From positions 1 through 64,000 of the forward strand of contig JASLNT010000016.1 in assembly GCA_030745875.1 (NCBI GenBank): a stretch of 64,000 nucleotides of DNA, read 5' to 3'. Positions 25,215-34,291 of the stretch are shown here, in pieces. The DNA comes from Phycisphaerae bacterium (GTDB taxonomy: Bacteria; Planctomycetota; Phycisphaerae; SM23-33). A program made the translations under genes and the position numbers. The notes beneath the pieces were generated by a model that was not told where the DNA came from, did not search any database, and worked only from the letters and a program-made list of their open reading frames with translations. Numbering within the stretch: position 1 is the stretch's first letter; the number at the start of each line of letters is the position of its first letter.

Positions 25215-28200
25215 ATGATGCGACGGATTGTTGGTGTTTGGGTGATCGTTGCGATGTCGGGCGTGCTGTCGGCTGCTGAACCGGTCAAGCCCGACATGTC
25301 CGGTGTTTCTCTTGGCTCCTGGTATTGCGCTGGTCCGTTCAAGGATCAATTGTTCGGGCTGCATCTCAAGTCTTTCGAAACCGTATTCCCGCCCGAGAAG
25401 CAGGTCATCGCCGCCGGCGGGAAGCTTGCCGATCTTTCGGCGACCTGGACCGTTGAGAAACTGCCTGGGATGACCTCTGCTGTGCGACGCTGGATCAAGT
25501 TCGCCGACTGGACTGACGGATACGTAAATCAACTCCCGGTCGGACCTCCGCCTATGCGGAATGAAACGTGCTATCTGTATCGCACGATCACCGCCAAATC
25601 CGCGACGAGTGTCGAGATGCGAATGCTGGCGGCGGATAACATCAAGGCGTGGTTGAACGGCAAGCAAGTCGGCGGGGTGGGTAATCCGCACCGCTCGGGC
25701 GCCTCACGATTCCCCGCAGGCTTGAATGCGACGCTGGAGTTGGCGGCCGGCGCCAACAGACTGCTGATCAAGATCACTTCCATGCATGGAAGGCACGGGT
25801 TTGCGTTTTCGATACCGTCGCTCACGCCGTCAAACGACACGCCTCCGGGCAGATTGACCAAACTGTATGATCTCGGGCCTGGCGATGAACCTTACGCCAG
25901 CGGCGCGAAGCTCGTGAAACCCCGGACCAGTTCCCCCGAAAACGCCAAGGCGCGCGTCAAGGCCTTCCGGTTTGACATCACGCCGATTCCGATGTACGAC
26001 CCGGCGCGTCTGAAAATGGTCGAAGATCTCGATCGCACCGCTCCGTCAACCAGCGGCGGGAGTGCGTATCTCAAGGCGCTGGCGGAATTGAAGCCGAAGA
26101 TCACGGGCGATCCGGTCGCCGCCGCCGGTCGGATCGAGGAAATGTGGCGCAAGCAAATCCGCCAACTCGGCCCGATAGCGTTTGTGCGATGTCCGCCTTA
26201 TGCAGTAAACGCGATCGCACCTTACATCGCCCGCGGGGCTGGTCCGGCGGCGATTTGTGTGTTTGACCCGTCCAATGAGAAAACGCCCGTCCGCGTGATC
26301 CACGAGTCCCCGGGCCTGTGCATATTCGACATGAACTTGTCGTACGACGCCCGGACGATATTCTTCGCCGCCCGCAATGGCGGTCAGCCGTGGCATATCT
26401 ACGAGATCGGCGTTGACGGTACGCGCCTCAAACAGATCACCAAAGGCGACAGCAGCAATATCTCGCCCGTTCAACTGCCCAGCGGTGAGATAATGTTCGT
26501 CTCCACCCGGGCCGGAACGCGCGTGGTCTGCCAGAAGCAGCCCTCGGGCCTGTTATACGTGTGCAATCGCGATGGATCGAACGTGCGGAGAGTTTCGGGC
26601 AATACCCTTAGCGATCACACCCCGCAGGTGATGAACGACGGGCGAGTGCTCTTTACGCGATGGGATTACGGGGTCGACAAGAACGTATTCTGCCGACAGA
26701 ATCTCTGGACAATGAACCCAGACGGTACGCGATTCGCCCTGTTCGGATCGAACACGAAGGAAGACCCCAACGGATTCTGGGAAGCCAGCGCCATTCCCGG
26801 ACGACCGGAGGTGGTGTGTGTTTTCGGTCCGCACCACAGCTATCACGCGGGCATGATCGGTTTGGTCTGGGACAGACCCGTCGGACATCAGAAAGACATA
26901 CGCGGCGAGGGGTTCAGATGGATAACCCGCGAAATGCCCGCGATAGGCGATTCGACGCTGGCGTGGGGATATCAGGATCCGTGCCCGGTGAACGAACGGT
27001 TGTTCCTGGTCTCGTGGGGCGGCGACGGTCCGCGGAAGAACCGCATATACCTGCTGGACGATCGAGGCAATCGCAAGTGCGTCTACGAGTCCGCGGGCAA
27101 GAAAACCGGTTGCTGGGACCCGCTGCTGCTTCGCCCTCGCAAGACCCCGCCCGTAATACCGAACCAGTCCACGCCGGTTAAATGGGCTCACCGCACACCC
27201 GCCGAAGCTAATCTAAATCCCAACGACAGCCTTACCGGCACGTTCCTGCTGCAGGATGTTTACGAGGGGCTCGGGCCCACGGTGAAACGCGGCGAGGTCA
27301 AGTCGCTGGCGATTGTCGAGCAGGTGCCCAAATACGGCGACCCGGCAGGGGCCCAGATATGGGGCTATTCGCCAACGATCAGCCGCGGAACGATGTTTGT
27401 GCGGCGGATTATCGGGACTGTGCCCGTCGAGTCCGATGGTTCGGCGCACTTTAAGGCTCCGGCGATTCGCGACATATCGTTTAACGCTCTGGACGCCGAA
27501 GGGCGACTCATAAGGCACATGGGTTCAACGCTGCACATAATGCCCGGCGAGACCCAAAGCTGCCTGGGCTGTCACGAAACGCGAGGCAAGGTTCCGGCGC
27601 GCGGACCGTCAGCGGTGATAGCTGCAAAACGCCCCCCGTCCGTACCGAAGTATCCCTCGTGGACTGAAAAGGGGATACTCGACTTCACCAAAGTTGTCCA
27701 ACCCGTGCTCGATAAGCACTGCATCAAGTGTCATTCCGGGCCCACGCCGAAAAAGGGCGTTGATCTGTCGGGCGACAAAACGCACTCGCACTCGATGGCG
27801 TACGATCAGTTGCTCGATCGCGGAATGGTTCACTACGTGCCAGTGGCGGGCACCGGACATGAAAACAGCTCGCCAAAGTCACGCGGTTCCTACGTATCGA
27901 AAATCCGCAAGCATATCGAGACGGATTTCTGCGTCGCAAAACCGCTTCCGCTGGAGGACCGAAAGCGCATCTACACCTGGATCGACGCGAACGTACCGTA
28001 TTTCGGAACGTACGAGTTCACCAACTCTCGTGTGATGGGCGGGCGCAGCCGGTGGTATGTCACCGACAAACGCAAGTGGTTCCGCCGCGATTTCGAACCG
28101 GTGTTCAACAAGCGCTGCCTGCCCTGTCACAAGCGATACATCACCCCGCAGACCTACAACTACAATCCGCGGGGCAAGGGTCAGATCCTCGTGACCTCCA

Positions 28201-28967
28201 GGTTATGGAACGACATCGCCCTGAGTTCGTTCCAGTTAGGTCACGGGCGCATATCGATGATCGGTCAGATCGGACCGGTCCACCGGATCAACCTTACACA
28301 CCCCGAGTGGTCGCAGATGCTGACGGCTCCGCTGGCGAAATCGGCCGGCGGGATGCAACTCTGCAAATCCGCCGACGGCGGGGCGGTCTTCAAGGACAAA
28401 ACCGACCCTGACTACCAGGCGATGCTCAAAGCGCTCAAGAAGGGGCGCGACACTCTGATGGCCGATCCGCGCATCGACATGCCCGAGGCGCTGAAGAAAG
28501 AGAACCTCGAAAAGGCCCGCGCCGATGTGGTCTCGGACGATGCCTGGCGGACCCGAAAAGACGGGTGGATATCGAAGAACGCGACTTATGCCGCCAGTTC
28601 GATAATACGCAGGTGGACGACGGACAAGGAGAAGCTGCTCAATGGCAAGCCCTACTCAAATGACTGGGCGTTCTGCACCGAAAACGAGTCCAATCCGTAC
28701 ATAATCATCACGCTGGATAAGGCTTACGCGATCGATGAAGTGCATGTTGTAAATCGCGTAGGGTCCTGCCAGGAGTTCGCACGCACGCTTACGATGTGGA
28801 TATCGAGCGATCAGAAGACCTGGACAAAGACCTGGTCGGCAGGCGGGCGGGCCCAGGCCGAATGGCATGTGAAGCTGACGAAAACTCCCAAGGCCCGGTA
28901 TGTGAAACTCGGCCTGACTGAAAAGCAATACCTCGACCTCAAGTACGTTTTTGTCTACGGCAAGTAG
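25215..28967 (+). CDS. Exported triheme cytochrome c / hydrazine-synthase-alpha-like propeller protein
   Basis: A 1250-residue exported protein. A signal peptide (to about residue 21) precedes a beta-sandwich (25-220), then a long propeller with WDxxxDGSN-like blades (ITKGDSSNISPVQLPSGEIM, YVCNRDGSNVRRVSG, LWTMNPDGTRF) as in the middle domain of hydrazine synthase alpha subunits. Three heme c sites follow: CLGCH (783), CIKCH (836) and CLPCH (968). The last 130 residues look like a discoidin (F5/8 type C) carbohydrate-binding module. The start follows GGGAG. It is paired with a second protein of the same type 31 bases on. Hydrazine chemistry is not implied; such propellers are common in planctomycetes and their role is unclear. 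Confidence 0.75.
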   Translation: MMRRIVGVWVIVAMSGVLSAAEPVKPDMSGVSLGSWYCAGPFKDQLFGLHLKSFETVFPPEKQVIAAGGKLADLSATWTVEKLPGMTSAVRRWIKFADWTDGYVNQLPVGPPPMRNETCYLYRTITAKSATSVEMRMLAADNIKAWLNGKQVGGVGNPHRSGASRFPAGLNATLELAAGANRLLIKITSMHGRHGFAFSIPSLTPSNDTPPGRLTKLYDLGPGDEPYASGAKLVKPRTSSPENAKARVKAFRFDITPIPMYDPARLKMVEDLDRTAPSTSGGSAYLKALAELKPKITGDPVAAAGRIEEMWRKQIRQLGPIAFVRCPPYAVNAIAPYIARGAGPAAICVFDPSNEKTPVRVIHESPGLCIFDMNLSYDARTIFFAARNGGQPWHIYEIGVDGTRLKQITKGDSSNISPVQLPSGEIMFVSTRAGTRVVCQKQPSGLLYVCNRDGSNVRRVSGNTLSDHTPQVMNDGRVLFTRWDYGVDKNVFCRQNLWTMNPDGTRFALFGSNTKEDPNGFWEASAIPGRPEVVCVFGPHHSYHAGMIGLVWDRPVGHQKDIRGEGFRWITREMPAIGDSTLAWGYQDPCPVNERLFLVSWGGDGPRKNRIYLLDDRGNRKCVYESAGKKTGCWDPLLLRPRKTPPVIPNQSTPVKWAHRTPAEANLNPNDSLTGTFLLQDVYEGLGPTVKRGEVKSLAIVEQVPKYGDPAGAQIWGYSPTISRGTMFVRRIIGTVPVESDGSAHFKAPAIRDISFNALDAEGRLIRHMGSTLHIMPGETQSCLGCHETRGKVPARGPSAVIAAKRPPSVPKYPSWTEKGILDFTKVVQPVLDKHCIKCHSGPTPKKGVDLSGDKTHSHSMAYDQLLDRGMVHYVPVAGTGHENSSPKSRGSYVSKIRKHIETDFCVAKPLPLEDRKRIYTWIDANVPYFGTYEFTNSRVMGGRSRWYVTDKRKWFRRDFEPVFNKRCLPCHKRYITPQTYNYNPRGKGQILVTSRLWNDIALSSFQLGHGRISMIGQIGPVHRINLTHPEWSQMLTAPLAKSAGGMQLCKSADGGAVFKDKTDPDYQAMLKALKKGRDTLMADPRIDMPEALKKENLEKARADVVSDDAWRTRKDGWISKNATYAASSIIRRWTTDKEKLLNGKPYSNDWAFCTENESNPYIIITLDKAYAIDEVHVVNRVGSCQEFARTLTMWISSDQKTWTKTWSAGGRAQAEWHVKLTKTPKARYVKLGLTEKQYLDLKYVFVYGK

Positions 28968-28998
28968 ATCTTCGTTCATTCCGATCAGGAGCATCAAT

Positions 28999-31488
28999 AT
29001 GACGCATTTCCGAAAAGTATTGGCGGCGGTACTCGTTTCGATTCTCTGTTTGCAGTTCTCAGCGGCGCAGGGGGAGAATGTTGTCGGCGGCACGCCGGAA
29101 GTCGTGCAGGCCGATTGGAAGGCGCAATACGAGCAGACCAAGGCGCAGATCGGAGGAAGAGGACGGAACCGTTTCCCCGCCGAGCAGATCCTGAACGCTC
29201 AGGCGACGATACTGGATACCGACAAGACTCCGCTGGACGTCGCCCTACGCCGCATAAGCGCGGTCGTCAAGAAGCTCAAAGGGCTGAAAGGCGTTGGCGA
29301 TCTCAGTGCTGTCGAAAAGACGATCGCACAAGTAAAGGCGGCGGCCGCTAAGAAGGACGCCGACGTTGAGACGCTGTACATGAAACTGCGAGCCGCCGGT
29401 CGCAAGGCGATGCTTTCCAATCCGCTGCTGAAAGCCGACGACCTGATGTTCGTTTCGCGAGGAGTCCTGAACGACGCCTCAAAGCGAAAGTCCGAGTATG
29501 ACGGCGACCACTTCTGCGATCAGTATTACGGGCATAACGGAAGGAAGGGCGGGGGCCTGTTCATCCTGAAGAACTACAAGACCGACGCCCCGAAGCTGGT
29601 GAATGTTGTGAAGGGATTGAAGGTCCCCGGCGGTACGAACAAAGGTAAGTTGATGGAGGAAGGCACGTTCATCTCGCCGGACCTTTCATGGGACGGTAAG
29701 ACGATTCTCTTTTCCTGGAGTTCGGGAGATCCCAAGAAATGGAGCCCCGAGACGAGGTTCAGCGTCTTCAAGGTTGGTGTTGACGGTAAAGGGCTCACCC
29801 GCCTGACCGATGGTTGTTTCGATGATTTCGATCCGTTCTGGCTGCCCAACGGTCGGGTTGTTTTCATGTCGACGAGGCGCTATGGTTTCGGGCGTTGTCA
29901 CGGGCGGCCCGTACCGGCGTTCACGATGTTCTCGATCAAGCCCGACGGAAGCGACATGTACAGCATCGACTTCCACGAGACCAACGAGTTCCATCCCAGC
30001 GTAGACAATCGCGGTATGATTGTCTACACGCGTTGGGACTACGTTGACCGTGATCACAATGGGGCTCACCATATGTGGCATTGCTATCCGGACGGGCGCG
30101 ACCCGCGGTCGTTCCACTCGAACTACGCCTACCCTTTCAGCACCGTAGATCCGAAGGCCCCCAAGCCCCGCGGGATAAACATGCGCCCCTGGGCGGAATT
30201 CAACTGTCGTTCGATACCCGGGTCCAACAAGTACGTCGCCACAGCAGGTCCGCACCACGGACAGGCGTTCGGTTCGCTCGTGCTGATCGACATAAGCGTG
30301 CCCGACGACAACAAAATGTCGCAAACCAAACGCATCACCCCGGACGTGAGGTTCCCCGAATCCGAGGGCGGTACTCGCGGATTTGACAGAATGACATACG
30401 GAACGGCCTGGGCGCTGAGTGAGAGCTTCTACCTGTGCAACTACAAGGACACCGCCAGCCTGATCGACGAAATGGGCAACAGGGAAATCCTCTGCAAGAC
30501 CACCAACGGGCTGCGCATACTCGACCCGACACCCGTGCGCGCCAGGACCAAACCGCCGATTATCGCCACGCAGACCTATCAGGGCGAAAGACTCAAGGCT
30601 GACTCACCGGTCGCCACTATCAGCGTGATGAACGTCTACACCAGCGATGAGTTTGGAAAGCTCCCCAAGGGTTCGAAGATCAAGCAGATGCGAATTGTTC
30701 AGGTTCTTCCAAAATCAACTCCGCGCGCCAACAATCCCAGAATGGGCAGAGGCGATCAGTCCCTTGGCAGGATTCCGCTGGGTGTCGTTCCGGTCGAGTC
30801 CGATGGAAGCGTCTTCTGCAAGGCTCCGGTCGGGAAGGCGATCTACTTCCAACTGGTGGACGAAAACGGGATGGCCGTCCAATCCATGCGGTCGGTCACG
30901 TACGTTCATCCGGGCGAGCGGTTGTCGTGCATCGGGTGTCACGAAGACAAGTGGGGCGCCCCGACGTCGGTCTCGCGTCCGCTTGCGATGCGGCGGGCTC
31001 CGTCTGAACTCGGAACCGAAGTCAAGAAACACGTGATGTTCAGCTTCCATCGCAACGTCCGTCCGGTGCTCGAAGGCAAATGCGTCAAGTGTCACCAAAC
31101 CAAGAAAGACGCCGGTCCCAAGAAGATGGCGTTCGGCGATCTGGGCAAGTACACGTTCTACTTCGGGCACGGATACCACAGGAACATGTCCGGCGGAACG
31201 CGCACGCATCCGGGCAAGTTCGGCGCGATGTTCTCGGGAATGGGCAAAGCGCTGATGACCCCCACGCACATAAAAGCGATGAAGGCCGGCAAGTTCACCG
31301 ACGAGGACAGGCGGGGCATCTTCATGTGGCTGGATATGAACTCCAACGAACTGGTCGCCTACAAAGACGTCAAAGCCCAACAGGCCGGTGAGATCGTCTG
31401 GCCGGAGTTCGACGTCGATCCGAAGAACTACACGGGCGTAGAGAAGCGAAGCTCGGTGGTTACCGCGACTCCCGCTTTGAATCGATAA
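28999..31488 (+). CDS. Exported diheme cytochrome c / hydrazine-synthase-alpha-like propeller protein
   Basis: An 829-residue exported paralogue of the upstream protein. The signal peptide ends near residue 22 (SAAQGEN) and CAGGAG precedes the ATG. The propeller blades FISPDLSWDGKTILFSW, FKVGVDGKGLTRLTDG, FDPFWLPNGRVVFMSTRR and FSIKPDGSDMYSIDFHE match the hydrazine-synthase-alpha middle-domain pattern. Two heme c sites are present: CIGCH (644) and CVKCH (695). It lacks the C-terminal discoidin-like module of its neighbour and the third heme. The two genes probably form one operon and their products may work as a periplasmic or cell-surface redox pair. The stop codon lies in a perfect palindrome shared with the convergent gene. 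Confidence 0.75.
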   Translation: MTHFRKVLAAVLVSILCLQFSAAQGENVVGGTPEVVQADWKAQYEQTKAQIGGRGRNRFPAEQILNAQATILDTDKTPLDVALRRISAVVKKLKGLKGVGDLSAVEKTIAQVKAAAAKKDADVETLYMKLRAAGRKAMLSNPLLKADDLMFVSRGVLNDASKRKSEYDGDHFCDQYYGHNGRKGGGLFILKNYKTDAPKLVNVVKGLKVPGGTNKGKLMEEGTFISPDLSWDGKTILFSWSSGDPKKWSPETRFSVFKVGVDGKGLTRLTDGCFDDFDPFWLPNGRVVFMSTRRYGFGRCHGRPVPAFTMFSIKPDGSDMYSIDFHETNEFHPSVDNRGMIVYTRWDYVDRDHNGAHHMWHCYPDGRDPRSFHSNYAYPFSTVDPKAPKPRGINMRPWAEFNCRSIPGSNKYVATAGPHHGQAFGSLVLIDISVPDDNKMSQTKRITPDVRFPESEGGTRGFDRMTYGTAWALSESFYLCNYKDTASLIDEMGNREILCKTTNGLRILDPTPVRARTKPPIIATQTYQGERLKADSPVATISVMNVYTSDEFGKLPKGSKIKQMRIVQVLPKSTPRANNPRMGRGDQSLGRIPLGVVPVESDGSVFCKAPVGKAIYFQLVDENGMAVQSMRSVTYVHPGERLSCIGCHEDKWGAPTSVSRPLAMRRAPSELGTEVKKHVMFSFHRNVRPVLEGKCVKCHQTKKDAGPKKMAFGDLGKYTFYFGHGYHRNMSGGTRTHPGKFGAMFSGMGKALMTPTHIKAMKAGKFTDEDRRGIFMWLDMNSNELVAYKDVKAQQAGEIVWPEFDVDPKNYTGVEKRSSVVTATPALNR

Positions 31489-31502
31489 TGCGTTATCGAT
31501 TC
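31479..31502. repeat. Perfect inverted repeat carrying both convergent stop codons
   Basis: GAATCGATAA, loop TGCG, TTATCGATTC. The left arm encodes the last residues Asn-Arg and stop of the cytochrome gene; the right arm does the same for the archaemetzincin on the other strand. It could act as a weak bidirectional terminator or mRNA 3'-end stabiliser; there is no T tract. Confidence 0.7.
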
Positions 31503-32521
31503 TGCGGTGCGGAAGTGCTGACCGGTTGTGTGGTCGGGAGCTTCCCGCCGAGTGTTTCTATGGACTTGGCGTAGAAGGCGGCTTGAGGTTTCAGTCCGGT
31601 TTTTACGCAGAATGTGTACAGTCCGCTGAAGCGTTTGATCGGATCAATGCGCCCCGCCCAACAGACTTTCGCCATGCATTCGGGGCCCAGAGCGATTGGG
31701 CGGCTGTCGGATTCCTGGCGGTGATTCGATCCGCACATATTGCACTCGTATGCGGTGCAATGGAGCATAGTGAACATGTGCCCGGTTTCGTGTGTGGCGG
31801 TTTTCAGCGTCCTGAGCAGAAAGAGCCTGAAGTCCGCTGGGCTCTTGTCGGGCTCGCCGTTGCGGTGCACCGACCAAACGCCCACGCGTTTGCGCAGGGA
31901 CGCCTGTCCGAAAACGAAGTTCCACCCCGCGCCCGGCCAGAGATCCGACGCGGTGAAGGCGATGTAGGCGGCGGCGTCCTTTGGCAGTCGTGGGTACAGC
32001 ACTTTATCGAGCACGTAAGTGCTTAATATCTGCTTGACCTTCCATTGCGGATGGACGCGGCGCGCTGCGGGGGGAATCACCGTCAGGGGCAGATCTTTGC
32101 GGATGACCACTTTCGTGTTGAAATAGAGGCCCATGAACTCCGCAGCCAGAGAGATGCTCTTGCGTTGGGATTTGGTGAACGCTCCCAGCGGTTGAACGTA
32201 GATGATGCTCCGCACGCCGATGGGGCGTACGGGGTTGGAGTTGAGATACCGTGCGAAGGTTTGCCCGGGTTCGTAGTGGCGGTCGAGCCAGTCTCCGGGC
32301 TTGGGTTTGCGGATTGTCTTGTGGATGGATTTCAGTTTCTCGACAGCGACTTTGAGTTGTTTGGCGCGAGTTCGGTCAGAGGGGGAATCCGCCACAGAAG
32401 GGCTCAGCGGGAACTGTCGCAGGCACGCGACAATAAGCAGTCCCGCCATAGCTGACAGAAGCAGTGTCAGGGTTCTCCGGCTTGGACGCAGCTTCGAACG
32501 CGCGTTGATCTTTGGCTCCAT
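31493..32521 (-). CDS. Lipoprotein archaemetzincin-like zinc metalloprotease
   Basis: A 342-residue predicted metallopeptidase. The motif HETGHMFTMLHC (residues 244-255) has the HExxHxxxxxH zinc ligands and is followed by Cx4CxM (255-262, CTAYECNM) and two later Cys (282 and 287), the archaemetzincin pattern with a second, structural zinc site. Spacing of the last Cys pair (Cx4C, 19 residues after Met) differs from the family rule CxxC after 17. The N-terminus has a basic segment, hydrophobic helix and lipobox IVAC (Cys 33), so it is likely a lipoprotein, whereas most archaemetzincins lack export signals. No ribosome binding site; a TTGCCT/TACAAT promoter ends six bases before the ATG. Confidence 0.8.
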   Translation of the reverse strand: MEPKINARSKLRPSRRTLTLLLSAMAGLLIVACLRQFPLSPSVADSPSDRTRAKQLKVAVEKLKSIHKTIRKPKPGDWLDRHYEPGQTFARYLNSNPVRPIGVRSIIYVQPLGAFTKSQRKSISLAAEFMGLYFNTKVVIRKDLPLTVIPPAARRVHPQWKVKQILSTYVLDKVLYPRLPKDAAAYIAFTASDLWPGAGWNFVFGQASLRKRVGVWSVHRNGEPDKSPADFRLFLLRTLKTATHETGHMFTMLHCTAYECNMCGSNHRQESDSRPIALGPECMAKVCWAGRIDPIKRFSGLYTFCVKTGLKPQAAFYAKSIETLGGKLPTTQPVSTSAPQNR

Positions 32522-32527
32522 AACTTC

Positions 32528-32556
32528 ATTGTAGCGATGAGCTAATCGTCAGGCAA
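32528..32556 (-). promoter_or_regulatory. Promoter giving a leaderless archaemetzincin mRNA
   Basis: Minus strand: TTGCCT (32551-32556), a 17-base spacer, TACAAT (32528-32533), then six bases to the ATG. Expected start of transcription is the A of the start codon. Confidence 0.6.
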
Positions 32557-32591
32557 GCGATCATGCTCATCGCAAAAAATATGACAGGCGG

Positions 32592-32620
32592 TTGCCAGAA
32601 CCGCCTTCTGTGTCTATCTT
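32592..32620 (+). promoter_or_regulatory. Promoter giving a leaderless M24 peptidase mRNA
   Basis: TTGCCA (32592-32597), a 17-base spacer, TATCTT (32615-32620), then seven bases to the ATG at 32628. It is divergent from the archaemetzincin promoter 35 bases away. Confidence 0.5.
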
Positions 32621-32627
32621 TGGGGCC

Positions 32628-33746
32628 ATGGCTAATAAAAATACGAGACTAGAAACGCGCGCCTCCCGTCGACGTAAGGTCGCCAAGAGGGCGGTCGACC
32701 AGAAAGTTGACGCGATGCTGATCAGTAAAGATCAGGACGTCGGATACCTGTGCGGTTTCACCGGCGACGACGCGACGCTGTTGATCGGTCCGCGGTGGGC
32801 GGTGCTTATTACTGACGGGCGGTTCGGGCAGCAGGGACCGCGCGAGTGCCCCGACATTGAGGTGGTCATCCGCAAGAAAGGAATGGCCCAGACGATCAAG
32901 AAGACGCTCCAGGGTCGTAATGTCCGCAGACTGGGCGTCCAGGGCGGTCACCTGACGGCCGCCACGGTTGAGGCTTTCACAAAGGTCCTTGGCGAGCGAA
33001 GGGTAAAAACGCTCACCAATATCGTAGCTCCGCTTCGCGTCAGTAAGGACGACAGCGAAGTCCGCCTTATCCGCAAGGCCGCCTCAATCGCCCAGAAGGC
33101 GTTCCTGCGATTGACCGCCCGCGGACCGAAGGCTTTTGTCGGTCGCAGCGAGCGGGAAGTGTCGGCGGAACTGGAGTACCTGATGCGTTTGGAGGGAGCC
33201 GACGCGGCCGCTTTCGAGACCATTCTGGCTGCGGGCCCTCACGCCTGCGATTGTCATTACAAGCCCGACTCGACGAAGATCCGCGCCGGTCAATCAGTTC
33301 TGATAGACTGGGGCGCCAGGGTTGGAGGTTATTGCAGCGACTTGACTCGCACCATATTCACGGGTAAAATCCCGCCGCAAATAGGCGAGATTTACGATAT
33401 CGTTCGCGACGCTCAAACTGCGGGCATTAACGCCTTGCGGGCGGGCGCGTTATTGAAAACGCCCGATGCTGCGGCGCGTAAAGTTATCGTCGACGCCGGT
33501 TACGGCGACAAGTTCGTTCACGGTCTCGGTCATGGACTTGGTCGGGAAGTGCACGAGGCTCCGGGTTTGGGCGGTAAGGGTCCGGGGCGTTTGCGAAGCG
33601 GCATGGTTGTGACGGTCGAACCGGGCATATACCTGCCCGGGATCGGCGGTGTAAGGATCGAGGATGATATTCTCGTGACGGCTGACAGACCAAAGCGTCT
33701 GAGCACGCTGACTACGGACATTCGTGCGATGGTGCTCAAAGGATAA
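32628..33746 (+). CDS. M24-family Xaa-Pro aminopeptidase/dipeptidase
   Basis: A 372-residue creatinase/aminopeptidase-P-type enzyme that cleaves Xaa-Pro bonds, cytosolic. Metal ligands are in order: the two Asp in IDWGARVGGYCSDLTRT, His in HGLGHGLGREVHEAPG, Glu in TVEPGIYLPG and Glu in GGVRIEDDILV. The N-terminal 130 residues form the creatinase domain. The N-terminus is unusually basic (TRLETRASRRRKVAKR). It lies just ahead of accB-accC; in many bacteria efp sits between such a peptidase and accB, but here it is absent. ATG 32628 has no ribosome binding site and a promoter just upstream. Confidence 0.88.
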   Translation: MANKNTRLETRASRRRKVAKRAVDQKVDAMLISKDQDVGYLCGFTGDDATLLIGPRWAVLITDGRFGQQGPRECPDIEVVIRKKGMAQTIKKTLQGRNVRRLGVQGGHLTAATVEAFTKVLGERRVKTLTNIVAPLRVSKDDSEVRLIRKAASIAQKAFLRLTARGPKAFVGRSEREVSAELEYLMRLEGADAAAFETILAAGPHACDCHYKPDSTKIRAGQSVLIDWGARVGGYCSDLTRTIFTGKIPPQIGEIYDIVRDAQTAGINALRAGALLKTPDAAARKVIVDAGYGDKFVHGLGHGLGREVHEAPGLGGKGPGRLRSGMVVTVEPGIYLPGIGGVRIEDDILVTADRPKRLSTLTTDIRAMVLKG

Positions 33747-33799
33747 CGCTTCGGCGTGCGACGGGAAAACGCCCGTAGCGTCAGGGACAGGAGTTGTTC

Positions 33800-34270
33800 A
33801 TGGACATCAAGGAAATCAAGCGGTTGGTCAAGCTCATGATCGATAATGACCTGACCGAGATGAATATCGTCGACGGGGATAAGAAGGTGTCTCTGAAGCG
33901 AGGACCGGGCGATCAGCCAAGAGTGATCATGGAGCCGATCGCTGCTCCGGCGCCCGCTCCGGCGGTCGCAGCGGCCCCGCAGACGCCCGCGAGCCCCTCC
34001 GATCAAACCGCCGATGAGCCTGAAAGCGATCTGATCGATGTCACCAGCCCCATGGTCGGTACGTTCTACAATTCTTCAAGCCCCGACACCGATGCGTACG
34101 TGTCAGTCGGGGACAGCGTCGGAAACGATACGGTTGTGTGTATCGTTGAAGCCATGAAAGTGATGAACGAGATCAAAGCCGAATGCAGCGGTCGCGTAGC
34201 TGAGATCTGCGTCCAAAACGCTCAGCCCGTGGAATTTGGTCAGGTGCTTTTCCGCCTGACGTCGGATTGA
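33800..34270 (+). CDS. accB: Biotin carboxyl carrier protein of acetyl-CoA carboxylase
   Basis: A 156-residue biotin carrier for fatty-acid synthesis. The C-terminal biotinyl domain has CIVEAMKVMNEIKAECSG with the biotinylated Lys in EAMKVM; VTSPMVGTFYNSSSP opens the domain. An Ala/Pro linker (PAPAPAVAAAPQTPAS) joins it to an N-terminal helical part (MDIKEIKRLVKLMIDNDLTE). ATG 33800 follows CAGGAG; TTG 33794 is a possible alternative. accC starts 21 bases downstream, the usual accBC order. Confidence 0.95.
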   Translation: MDIKEIKRLVKLMIDNDLTEMNIVDGDKKVSLKRGPGDQPRVIMEPIAAPAPAPAVAAAPQTPASPSDQTADEPESDLIDVTSPMVGTFYNSSSPDTDAYVSVGDSVGNDTVVCIVEAMKVMNEIKAECSGRVAEICVQNAQPVEFGQVLFRLTSD

Positions 34271-34291
34271 CGCCCACCAAGGAACCATTGC

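Noticed and set aside
25215-31488. Hydrazine synthase (anammox) genes
   Set aside because: Only the propeller and heme layout is shared; there are no beta/gamma subunit genes or other anammox genes, and such propellers are widespread in planctomycetes.
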